11,754 bases of DNA, taken from Gemmatimonadota bacterium (GTDB taxonomy: Bacteria; Gemmatimonadota; Gemmatimonadetes; Gemmatimonadales; GWC2-71-9). Positions 5,005 through 11,192 of the stretch are shown here, piece by piece; the stretch's first letter is position 1, and each line of letters opens with the position of its first letter. The stretch is from assembly GCA_003221985.1 (NCBI GenBank), contig QHUQ01000004.1, positions 1 through 11,754 of the forward strand. The letters are read 5' to 3'. The notes below the pieces were generated by a model. That model did not search any database and was not told the DNA's origin. It worked only from the letters and a program-made list of their open reading frames with translations. Position numbers and translations under genes: made by a program.

Positions 5005-6801
5005 TCACACCGGCGGCGAGCACTTGAAAGCCTTTTGCACCTGCGGCTTGGCGGCCTCGTACTGCCGCACGAAGCCGAGCATCTGATCCGCCGTCGGCGG
5101 GTGTACGCGCCGGCCCAGTTGCAGCGACGCCTTGGTGCGCGACAAGCGCTCGAAGACGGCGCGCGCCGCGGGGCAGCGAGCCGCTCCTTTTGCCTCGGAC
5201 ATGGCCTTGTACACCGGCTGGAGCGTCAGCACTGATGAGAGTCCGTACCAGAAGCTCGCATTGATCCGGACCTGGTGTTTTGGGCCCAATGTGTCCGCCG
5301 CGCTCTTCGGCGCGATGACCTGGAGCAACGTGTCGAGCCACGGGTACGCCCCGTCGTACGCCCCCGCCTGCGCGAGCTTGGAACCGGCCGTCAGCATCAT
5401 GACCGCCCCGGCGAGGCGCTGGGTGGAATCAGCCGACGCCAGTCCCGGGCGCAGATAGGGTTTTGCCGAGTCGACCTTTTGGACGAACACCGCCCGCCGC
5501 ACGCGCGCGCCGGCGGTATCTGCCTTGCCTGCGGTATCCCACACGGCGCGGTCGATCAGGGTCTTCGCGATCTGCAGGCTGGTGCCGACGTCATTGGGCT
5601 CGAGCTTCAAGGCATTGTTCAGGGAAACAATCGCCGAATCCAGCTTGCCGCGCATCTCATATGCCGCCGCTCGCGTCCGGTGGAAACTCGCGTTGCTGGG
5701 GAAGTGCCGGATGGCCGCGGCGGTCAAGAAGTCCAGCGCGACGGTGTCGGACGCCTGCTGCGCTGCGCCGATCGCCGGTTTGAGGAACGTGCTGTCCGCG
5801 AGCAGGGCGGTGTCGTGCTGCGCCTTTTGATAGAAGACGCGCGCCGAGCAGGTGAACTTGCTCGCCTCGTTGCAAATCGTCAGCTCCAGGTCGAGCAGCT
5901 GCGGATCGCCGGGCGCGACCTTGAGACCCTCGTCCAGCAGCTCGATGGCCCGGTCGTACAGCTTCATCTGCCGCAGCAGCTGCGCGATGCCGAGGCGCTT
6001 CTGGCTGTTGCGCGGCTCCCCACGCAGCTGCTGGATGAACGCCTCGAGCGCCTTGAGGGTGTCGCCCTTCTGCTGATAGCCGCGCGCGATGTTTTCCAGC
6101 GCGGTGCCGTTGAGGGAGTCATCCTTGAGCGCGCGCTGCGACGCCGCGATCACGCTGTCGATCGGCAGCCGCTGCGCTTCGTACACCGTCGCGATGCACA
6201 GCCAGGCGCCCGGAGAATTGGGGCTCACCGCGATCGCCTTCATCGCTTCGGCGCGCGCGCGCGCGAACTGGCTTTTCTTGCGCTCGTCGTTGCAATTCCG
6301 AATCGGCTCGCTGATGCGCACGATGGTCGCGATGCGTTGCGCGATGGAGTCGGCCAACGCCACGGCCGTGCCCGGATTGCCGTTCGTCACCGTGAAGCTG
6401 CCGGACATGCCGGAGCTCGAGATGTCGATCAAATGCACGTCGGCGATGAGCGCGTTGCCGTTCTTCCCGTAATTGCCTGTGACGTACGCGTGGACCTGTA
6501 GGAACCGCGCGAGCTGACGCGCCTGCTGATCATCGAGCAGGCCGTTGCAGGGGAATCCCGACGCCGCGAGCGCCTCGCATAACTTGGCCTTCGGCACCAC
6601 CAGGACCTTGTTTTTCGTCAGCGCGGTGAGCCGATCCCGCACCGCGTCCGACAGCGCGATGCTGCCCGCCGAATCAGCGGCCGAGGCCGCGAGCGGCAAC
6701 ACGAGAAGTCTTTGACTCGGCGCCTGCGGCGCGGCCAGCTGCGCGGCCGCCGTCGTCGCAACGCACACCGTTAGAGCCACTGCGAATGGAAGCGCTCTCA
6801 C
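5005..6801 (-). CDS. Secreted TolB/FlgO-like N-terminal domain protein with TPR-like repeats
   Basis: A 598-residue exported protein of unknown function. The N terminus is a standard signal peptide (R2, hydrophobic 5-19, A-A-A-Q with likely cleavage near 20-21) and has no lipobox cysteine. Residues about 31-165 resemble the TolB/FlgO/CsgG-type alpha-beta domain: L-V-L-P-L, then S-D-A-V-R-D-R-L, V-L-V-V-P, A-Y-V-T-G-N-Y and L-I-D-I. From about 175 to 340 and again 365-405 the helical pattern suggests tetratricopeptide repeats (for example A-L-E-A-F-I-Q-Q-L and A-I-V-S-L-N-N-A-L-K-L-E-P-N-D). Several cysteines, including C310 and C318, could form disulfides. The GTG at 6801-6799 is preceded by GGAGGA ten bases upstream, supporting this start. 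It sits between two tRNA genes, with no terminator between tRNA-Val and its start. A role in envelope complex assembly is only a guess. Confidence 0.85.
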   Translation of the reverse strand: MRALPFAVALTVCVATTAAAQLAAPQAPSQRLLVLPLAASAADSAGSIALSDAVRDRLTALTKNKVLVVPKAKLCEALAASGFPCNGLLDDQQARQLARFLQVHAYVTGNYGKNGNALIADVHLIDISSSGMSGSFTVTNGNPGTAVALADSIAQRIATIVRISEPIRNCNDERKKSQFARARAEAMKAIAVSPNSPGAWLCIATVYEAQRLPIDSVIAASQRALKDDSLNGTALENIARGYQQKGDTLKALEAFIQQLRGEPRNSQKRLGIAQLLRQMKLYDRAIELLDEGLKVAPGDPQLLDLELTICNEASKFTCSARVFYQKAQHDTALLADSTFLKPAIGAAQQASDTVALDFLTAAAIRHFPSNASFHRTRAAAYEMRGKLDSAIVSLNNALKLEPNDVGTSLQIAKTLIDRAVWDTAGKADTAGARVRRAVFVQKVDSAKPYLRPGLASADSTQRLAGAVMMLTAGSKLAQAGAYDGAYPWLDTLLQVIAPKSAADTLGPKHQVRINASFWYGLSSVLTLQPVYKAMSEAKGAARCPAARAVFERLSRTKASLQLGRRVHPPTADQMLGFVRQYEAAKPQVQKAFKCSPPV

Positions 6802-6810
6802 CTTGTTCGT

Positions 6811-6816
6811 TCCTCC
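6811..6816 (-). promoter_or_regulatory. Ribosome-binding site deciding the GTG start of the secreted TPR gene
   Basis: GGAGGA on the minus strand ends nine bases before the GTG at 6801-6799. It is the best Shine-Dalgarno match in the window. It lies only about 20 nt beyond the 3' end of tRNA-Val, so the mRNA leader would be very short after tRNA processing. Confidence 0.75.
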
Positions 6817-6836
6817 GTTACAGGCTGCTACACCAA

Positions 6837-6910
6837 TGGGCGAAGAGGGATTCGAACCCCCGACATCCTGCGTGTAAGGCAGGCGCTCTGAACCGCTGAG
6901 CTATTCGCCC
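6837..6910 (-). tRNA. tRNA-Val (anticodon UAC)
   Basis: The minus strand gives a complete 74-nt cloverleaf. Acceptor stem GGGCGAA pairs with TTCGCCC, with discriminator A. The D stem is GCTC/GAGC. The anticodon stem CCTGC/GCAGG encloses the loop CTTACAC, so the anticodon is TAC. The T stem GGGGG/CCCTC carries one G-T pair and the loop contains TTCGAAT. CCA is not encoded. The gene starts 23 nt after the stop of the small membrane protein gene and ends 35 nt before the start of the secreted TPR gene. Neither a convincing promoter nor a terminator is visible, so it may be cut out of a longer mRNA. Confidence 0.97.
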
Positions 6911-6933
6911 GGGCCATTTGGGGGAGCGAGGTG

Positions 6934-7125
6934 CTAAAGGGCGAGGCCTACTGGAACCAACACACAGTAGCCCAGGACGAGCAGCACCGGCGCGAGCGTC
7001 GTTGAACCCCGCGACAGCAACCAGTAGCCAAGTGCGAGCGACACGAGCGCTCCACCGAGAACCATGTAGTTCTTCGGTCCGAAGCGCAGGCGCGAACGGG
7101 CGAGAGTCTGGTCCGGCATCGGCAC
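6934..7125 (-). CDS. Small two-helix membrane protein, DUF3098-like
   Basis: A 63-residue protein with a basic N terminus (R-S-R-L-R-F-G-P-K-N-Y), a first membrane helix (about 20-37), a short loop R-G-S-T-T-L-A-P and a second helix (about 46-62). The F-G-x-K-N-Y entry, G-Y-W-L-L-S and A-P-V-L-L-V-L-G-Y resemble, from memory, the DUF3098 family of small membrane proteins, whose function is unknown. The GTG at 7125-7123 is preferred to the ATG two codons later because GAGG, inside the last codons of the peptidase gene, lies ten bases upstream of it. The gap to the peptidase stop is 5 nt, so the gene is the last member of the chemosensory transcription unit. Low similarity and small size leave the family assignment uncertain; that it is a coding gene is more secure. 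Confidence 0.7.
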   Translation of the reverse strand: MPMPDQTLARSRLRFGPKNYMVLGGALVSLALGYWLLSRGSTTLAPVLLVLGYCVLVPVGLAL

Positions 7126-7130
7126 GGAGT

Positions 7131-7979
7131 CTATTCCTCAATCCCAAGCTCGTCAAGCAGTTGCCGCTTTGCCTGGTCACGGCGGCGGCGCAACCCCAGC
7201 AGCGCCGCCAGTACGGCGCCGATCGCCAGCCAGAAGAACCCCATCGCGGCGAGCCACGACAGCCAGCCGTAGCGCGATGCGACGTCGCGCTGCCAGCGTT
7301 GCTCGAAGTCGCCCTCGGTGATGTGATAAGTCGCGCGCAACGCCGCATCGAACGATTCCGCCTGCGGCAGGTTCGCCATCAGCGGCGCGAGCCCCCGCTC
7401 GCCACCCCACCGCTCCAGGAGCAGCACGGCCGTCGCCGCCAGCGCATATCCCGCCTCGGCGTCGCCGCGCGAGCCACGCAAAGCGCGATCGACTTCGTCG
7501 AGATTCATGCGCACGCCGCGCGCCAGCTGCCAGTTGAGCCGCAACGCGTCGAGGCGATCCCACTCCTGTGCCGCGACCGCCGCATAGCCTTCCTCGAACC
7601 ACAGCGGCACGCGGCGACCGACCTGCCAGCGCAGCGCGAGATGCGCGAGCTCATGACGGAGTGCGGCGGTTTGGCGGTTGGGCGGTTGGTCGGTCAGCAA
7701 AACCACCGTACCCGCATCCGGGAAGGCTGCGCCCTCGCTCCACAGCGGCAACCGGCCACGGGTCAGCGAGTCGTACGTGTGACGATCGGGCGCGAGGATG
7801 ATGCGGAGGGGGCGGTCCGGCAGCGCACCGATGCCGGGAAAGTTCGTCGCGCGGTCGGCCTGCTCTGCGATCGCCGCCGCCAGCGCCTCCTGACCCGGCC
7901 ACGCGATCGCCGTCACACGACCCACATCCGTCGCCGTCGGGGTTGGGCCTTGCAGCAACAGGGCGACGAGGGAGAGCAC
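7131..7979 (-). CDS. Membrane-anchored peptidase MA-like (gluzincin) protein
   Basis: A 282-residue protein with a short hydrophobic N terminus (about 2-10, probably a signal sequence but without a basic start) and a C-terminal membrane helix (about 239-262) followed by a basic tail (R-R-R-R), so the main domain should face the periplasm. The zinc site H109-E-L-A-H113, with W-F-E-E-G-Y-A at 127-133 providing a glutamate ligand (probably E129), matches the peptidase MA (gluzincin) family. The substrate is unknown. The GTG at 7979-7977 overlaps the stop of the TPR gene by one base (TAGTG), and the small DUF3098-like gene follows after 5 nt. An octamer array encodes residues 95-105, immediately before the zinc helix. 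All metal ligands appear intact, so activity is plausible. Confidence 0.85.
   Translation of the reverse strand: MLSLVALLLQGPTPTATDVGRVTAIAWPGQEALAAAIAEQADRATNFPGIGALPDRPLRIILAPDRHTYDSLTRGRLPLWSEGAAFPDAGTVVLLTDQPPNRQTAALRHELAHLALRWQVGRRVPLWFEEGYAAVAAQEWDRLDALRLNWQLARGVRMNLDEVDRALRGSRGDAEAGYALAATAVLLLERWGGERGLAPLMANLPQAESFDAALRATYHITEGDFEQRWQRDVASRYGWLSWLAAMGFFWLAIGAVLAALLGLRRRRDQAKRQLLDELGIEE
7666..7695. repeat. 8-bp tandem array inside the peptidase gene
   Basis: Plus-strand units are GCGGTTTG, GCGGTTGG and GCGGTTGG, then a partial TCGGTC. They encode residues 95-105 of the peptidase (L-T-D-Q-P-P-N-R-Q-T-A), ending four residues before the catalytic HELAH. An 8-bp unit shifts frame with each single copy, so only changes of three units would be tolerated. 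Confidence 0.75.
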
Positions 7980-8848
7980 TAGTCTCGCGGCGGCTCCTCG
8001 CCCTTGGCGACGAGCTCCAGCATCTCCTGGCAGCGCTTGCCCCAGGGATTGAACTTGTTCGCCTTGAAGCCCTCTTCCCAGGTGGATTTCGCCTTCGCTT
8101 GATCGCCCGCGAACCAGTGCGCGCGGCCCAGCTCGTAATAGGCTTCGATCAAATTCGGGCCGAGCTTGAGTGTCTTCTGGAAGAACGTCTCCGCATCCTC
8201 GAACATCTCGCGCTGCAGGTAGACGAGCCCGAGATAGAAGTGCGCGTACAGCGTCGCCTTCTTGTCGTTGTCGAGCCGGATCGCCTTCGACAGGTGCTCG
8301 ATCGCCTCGCCGAAAATCCGCTTCTTCAGGCAGATGTAGCCGACGTTGATGCGGGCCAGCGAGTTCGCCGGCTCCTTCATCAGCACTTTTTGAAAGGTGC
8401 CGAGCGCGTCGTCGTAATCCTCGTGCAGCATCTGCGCCCAGCCGAGCAGCGACTCGGCCTGCGTCTCGCCCGGCGAGAGCTGCAGCGCCTTGGTGAGCGC
8501 CTGAATCGCGCCGGCCTGGTCGCCGAGGGAGATGAGGCTCCAGCCTTTTTCGATGAACGTGGTCGCGCCGATGTGATCGGCGTGCAGCACGGGCCGCTGG
8601 CCGGTGAACTCGGGCGCGCCCGCCTGTTTCGTGTCTGCGGCGATCTGCTTGTAGCGATCGACGAGCTGGCGGATGTCGTCCTTGAGCTGCGTCATCTCGC
8701 CCAGCATCCCGTCGACCTTCTTGAAAAACGCGATGATCTCGCGCTTCGCGGCTTCGCGCTCGGCGTTTCCCGGCGGGCCCCCCCCCTCGAGCTGCCGCGC
8801 GATGATATCGTATTCGCGACGCAACGCGGCGACCGGCGACTCCGTCAT
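7979..8848 (-). CDS. Cytoplasmic TPR protein of the chemosensory operon
   Basis: A 289-residue soluble protein with no signal peptide. Residues about 28-75 are charged and helical (E-R-E-A-A-K-R-E-I-I-A-F-F-K-K, then Q-L-K-D-D-I-R-Q-L-V-D-R-Y-K-Q) and may form a coiled coil. From about 92 to 262 there are four to five tetratricopeptide repeats, with typical G-W/A-L and A-L-x-L-x-P spacing (A-L-T-K-A-L-Q-L-S-P-G, A-I-E-H-L-S-K-A-I-R-L-D, A-E-T-F-F-Q-K-T-L-K-L-G-P). Such proteins act as scaffolds. Position directly after two cheW genes suggests binding to a chemosensory component, in the manner of CheR proteins fused to TPR domains in other bacteria; that is inference. The ATG at 8848-8846 overlaps the cheW-like stop (ATGA) and has AGGAAG a few bases upstream. 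The frame stays open further upstream only as a shadow. A nine-G run lies at codons 21-24. Confidence 0.88.
   Translation of the reverse strand: MTESPVAALRREYDIIARQLEGGGPPGNAEREAAKREIIAFFKKVDGMLGEMTQLKDDIRQLVDRYKQIAADTKQAGAPEFTGQRPVLHADHIGATTFIEKGWSLISLGDQAGAIQALTKALQLSPGETQAESLLGWAQMLHEDYDDALGTFQKVLMKEPANSLARINVGYICLKKRIFGEAIEHLSKAIRLDNDKKATLYAHFYLGLVYLQREMFEDAETFFQKTLKLGPNLIEAYYELGRAHWFAGDQAKAKSTWEEGFKANKFNPWGKRCQEMLELVAKGEEPPRD
8778..8786. repeat. Nine-base homopolymer (G on the coding strand) in the TPR gene
   Basis: Nine consecutive C on the plus strand, read as G in the gene, cover codons 21-24 (E-G-G-G) of the TPR protein. It is the longest homopolymer noticed in the window and is close to the 5' end of the reading frame. 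Confidence 0.9.
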
Positions 8849-9189
8849 GACACTTCCTGCAAGGCCAGTTTCTCCGTCGAATTCAGCAGCTTGTTCGTAT
8901 TCAACACGACGATCGTGCGGCCGTTTTGCACGACCAGGCCTGAGATGTATTCCGCGGCCAGCCCCTTCACGATCCCCGGCGGCGGCGTCACCGCCTGTGC
9001 CGCCACCTGCATGACCTCGGTCACGGCATCGACGATGACGCCGATCTTGCCGCCCTCGAATTCGAGGATGACGGTGCGCGTGTCTTCCCGCAGCGGCGCC
9101 GGCGTGCCGAGACGCTTGCGCAGGTCGACGAGCGGGACGGCGCCACCCTGATACTGCAGCACGCCTTCGATGGTCCCGGTCGTCGTCAT
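8845..9189 (-). CDS. Short CheW-like coupling protein lacking the first part of the domain
   Basis: A 114-residue CheW-family protein. It begins T-I-E-G-V-L-Q-Y-Q-G-G-A-V-P-L-V-D-L-R, which in a normal CheW lies about 40-45 residues into the domain, and then continues regularly: D-T-R-T-V-I-L-E-F (36-44), G-V-I-V-D-A-V-T-E-V-M (50-60), I-S-G-L-V-V-Q-N-G-R-T-I-V-V-L-N (82-97). The first beta strands are therefore missing. The ATG overlaps the stop of the preceding cheW (ATGA), GGAG is ten bases upstream, and the upstream DNA is fully used by that intact cheW in another frame, so a missed longer start is unlikely. CheW proteins couple receptors to CheA. This version may bind one partner only, or be a deletion product that is still translated. 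The TPR gene follows with an ATGA overlap. Confidence 0.85.
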   Translation of the reverse strand: MTTTGTIEGVLQYQGGAVPLVDLRKRLGTPAPLREDTRTVILEFEGGKIGVIVDAVTEVMQVAAQAVTPPPGIVKGLAAEYISGLVVQNGRTIVVLNTNKLLNSTEKLALQEVS

Positions 9190-9608
9190 CCGATGCGGTC
9201 TCCGAGGGCGTCCAGGTCGAGGATCGGCACCAGGTTTCCGCCCTCCTGCTCCGCGACACCCGCGGCCCAGGGCAGCGTGTGGCCGCGGGGAACGGGCAGC
9301 GGCTGCTCGCGGACGACGGAATCCGCGTCATCCACCTCGAACGCCACCTGTCGGCCGCCGGCGCCGAGCTCGACCAGCACGACGGTGCGCGCACCGCTGG
9401 GCGCGGCCGCGGGAGCTTCAACGCCGGCGAGAAAGGCACCGAGGTGGATCAGGGGGACGAGCCGGCCGCGCAACGGCGTCAGGCCGCGTATCGCCGGGAG
9501 CTTGCGCGGAATATTGAGCACTTCGGTGGCATCGCCGACCTCCAGCACCCGATTGACCGGGAAGCCGTACGCTTTTCCCTCGGCGCGCACCAGAAGATAG
9601 CCCTTCAT
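9186..9608 (-). CDS. cheW: CheW chemotaxis coupling protein
   Basis: A 140-residue protein consisting of one complete CheW domain. It has [21 protein letters not shown] (4-24), [19 protein letters not shown] (38-56), T-V-V-L-V-E-L (75-81), [11 protein letters not shown] (88-98) and [11 protein letters not shown] (125-135). CheW links receptor signalling domains to the histidine kinase CheA at the cytoplasmic face of the membrane. The ATG overlaps the cheB stop (ATGA), and the gene's own stop overlaps the start of a second, shorter CheW-like gene. Both subdomains are present, in contrast to that neighbour. Some conserved positions are atypical, such as I-H-L in place of the more common V-D-L. 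Confidence 0.92.
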   Translation of the reverse strand: MKGYLLVRAEGKAYGFPVNRVLEVGDATEVLNIPRKLPAIRGLTPLRGRLVPLIHLGAFLAGVEAPAAAPSGARTVVLVELGAGGRQVAFEVDDADSVVREQPLPVPRGHTLPWAAGVAEQEGGNLVPILDLDALGDRIG

Positions 9609-10726
9609 TCCTCAGGCCCCCCTCCTCCACCCCGCCGCGCCAGCTCGGCCGCGACGCGATCGGCGATCTGGCCGAGCGGCAGGACGGCATCGACGCCGCC
9701 CGCCTGCACCGCGGCGACCGGCATGCCGGCGATGACCGCCGACTCGCGATCCTGCGCGACGCCGGTCGCGCCCGCATCATGCATGGCGCGCAGCCCGTCG
9801 GCGCCGTCGCGCCCCATCCCCGTCAGCACGACGCCGACGCCGCGTGCGCCATACACCTCGGCGATGGAGCGGAACAACGGATCGGCCGCGGGGCGGACGC
9901 CGTGGATCGGCGCGGATTGATCGAGCGCGATGACGGGACCGTCGAGAGCGGAACGCACCCGCATATGATAATCGCCCGGGGCCACGTACGCCGTATCGGC
10001 GACGACCGGTGCGCCGTCGTCCGCTTCGACGACACGCAACCGGCTCATCGAGTCGAGCCGTTCTGCGAGGCTGCGCGTGAACTTCGGCGGCATGTGCTGC
10101 ACGATGAGCACTGCCGCACCGTGGCCAGTCGGGAGGCGCGGCACGAGATCGGTCAGGGCGCGCGGCCCGCCGGTCGAGGCAGCCACGCCCACGGCGAGCA
10201 CGGCGCGGCCCCGCAGCGCCAGCTCTGGAGGGTGGACGACGGGTGCCGGCGGCCGCGCCAGGACTTTGACGTGCGACACGTCCGCGGCGAGCGCGCGCCG
10301 CACCGCGGCGATGAGCTGCGGCGCCAGCGCCGCGAGCGCCGCGCGCGGGTGCCCGAACCCATCGGGTGGCGGCGGCGGCTTGGCGACGATCTCGACCGCG
10401 CCCAGCTCGAGCGCGCGGATCGCGGTGGCCGTGCCCGGCCCAGCGTGGGCGCTGACGACGACGATGGGGAGCGGCGATTCCGACATGATGTAGCCGATCG
10501 CGCCCAGGCCGTCGAGCTGCGGCATCTCGAGATCGAGCGTCACGACGTCGGGCTTGTGCTGGTGGATTTTGCGGATGGCGTCGAACCCGTCGCGCGCCGT
10601 GGCCACCACGCGGAACTCGCCGTTGTCCGCAGCGCCGCCGCCCAGGACGTCGACGAGCACGCGCCGCATCAGGGCGCTGTCGTCGGCCACGACGACCGTC
10701 GGCCGCGCATCAGATGACGTCGGCAT
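9605..10726 (-). CDS. cheB: CheB, chemoreceptor glutamate methylesterase/deamidase
   Basis: CheB removes receptor methyl groups and deamidates receptor glutamines; its activity is switched on by phosphorylation. The 373 residues carry an N-terminal receiver domain (about 9-118) with acidic pair D15-D16, phospho-acceptor D65 in V-T-L-D-L-E-M-P and K116. A proline-rich linker (P117-P121) leads to the methylesterase domain. Its catalytic triad is S184 (A-A-S-T-G-G-P), H211 (V-Q-H-M-P) and D307 (M-G-R-D-G-A-D-G). The tail [10 protein letters not shown] is low complexity. The ATG at 10726-10724 overlaps cheD by 17 nt, with a G-rich ribosome-binding stretch just before it; the stop overlaps cheW (ATGA). 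All catalytic residues are present. The kinase CheA that should phosphorylate it is not in the window. Confidence 0.97.
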   Translation of the reverse strand: MPTSSDARPTVVVADDSALMRRVLVDVLGGGAADNGEFRVVATARDGFDAIRKIHQHKPDVVTLDLEMPQLDGLGAIGYIMSESPLPIVVVSAHAGPGTATAIRALELGAVEIVAKPPPPPDGFGHPRAALAALAPQLIAAVRRALAADVSHVKVLARPPAPVVHPPELALRGRAVLAVGVAASTGGPRALTDLVPRLPTGHGAAVLIVQHMPPKFTRSLAERLDSMSRLRVVEADDGAPVVADTAYVAPGDYHMRVRSALDGPVIALDQSAPIHGVRPAADPLFRSIAEVYGARGVGVVLTGMGRDGADGLRAMHDAGATGVAQDRESAVIAGMPVAAVQAGGVDAVLPLGQIADRVAAELARRGGGGGPEE

Positions 10727-11192
10727 GCTCCCCCACGGAGCGGATTTCCACGCGGCCGTCTTTCACATAAAAGCGAATGCTGCGGCCGCGCTCGCCGCCC
10801 ACGGCCTCGCGCAGAATCGGGATCCCCGCCGCCCGCAGCGAAGTGCGGGCGGCGAGGACATTGCGCTCGCCCATCTGGATCGTGCCGGGTGTGACGAGCT
10901 GGCTGAACATGCTGGCACCGCCGGCGAGCTTGGCGACCAGGCGCCGCGGGTCGGCGCCCAGACCCTTGAGACGCTCGACCAGCAACGGCACGGCGGTCTC
11001 GGGAAACTTGGCGCGGTTGCTGATGTCGCGCGCCAGGCTGATCGACGGCAGGAGCACGTGCGCCATCGCTCCGGCCCTGCTCTCGGCGTCGTAGAGCATG
11101 ATGGCGACGCAGGAGCCGAGGCCGAGGGTAACGAGGACGCCTTCCCCTCGCTCGGCAGCCCACTCGGCGACTTTGACAACGGTTTCTTTCAC
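10710..11192 (-). CDS. cheD: CheD, chemoreceptor glutamine deamidase
   Basis: CheD hydrolyses receptor glutamine side chains to glutamate and in some species also binds the phosphatase CheC. The 160 residues contain [15 protein letters not shown] (21-35) with the nucleophile C28, then A-H-V-L-L-P-S with H45; T22, C28 and H45 agree with the known Thr-Cys-His triad. Further family motifs are K-L-A-G-G-A-S-M-F (88-96), I-G/Q-x-G-E-R-N-V-like Q-M-G-E-R-N-V (106-112) and [10 protein letters not shown] (132-141). I chose the GTG at 11192-11190, which overlaps the cheR stop as GTGA; the same frame stays open far upstream only as a shadow of cheR, and CheD proteins begin near here. Overlap with cheB is 17 nt. 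No cheC is visible nearby. Confidence 0.95.
   Translation of the reverse strand: MKETVVKVAEWAAERGEGVLVTLGLGSCVAIMLYDAESRAGAMAHVLLPSISLARDISNRAKFPETAVPLLVERLKGLGADPRRLVAKLAGGASMFSQLVTPGTIQMGERNVLAARTSLRAAGIPILREAVGGERGRSIRFYVKDGRVEIRSVGEHADVI

Noticed and set aside
6250..6263. Alternating GC dinucleotide run, possible Z-DNA
   Set aside because: It encodes an ordinary A-R-A-R-A stretch of the secreted protein and is short for GC-rich DNA; no supporting context.
5275..6501. Plus-strand open frame opposite the secreted TPR gene (408 codons)
   Set aside because: Shadow: the minus frame has a signal peptide, a ribosome-binding site and domain structure; the plus frame has none.
6930..6965. Possible weak promoter (TTGGTT, 17 nt, TTAGCA) before tRNA-Val
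   Set aside because: Both boxes match the consensus poorly and lie in the end of the small membrane protein gene; not better than chance in my judgement.
7943..9151. Plus-strand open frame opposite the TPR and CheW-like genes (402 codons)
   Set aside because: Antisense shadow of clear TPR and CheW sequences.
7979..9439. A 486-codon version of the TPR gene starting near 9439
   Set aside because: Its first 197 codons are an alternative frame of the two cheW genes; the ATG at 8848 has a ribosome-binding site and an ATGA overlap.
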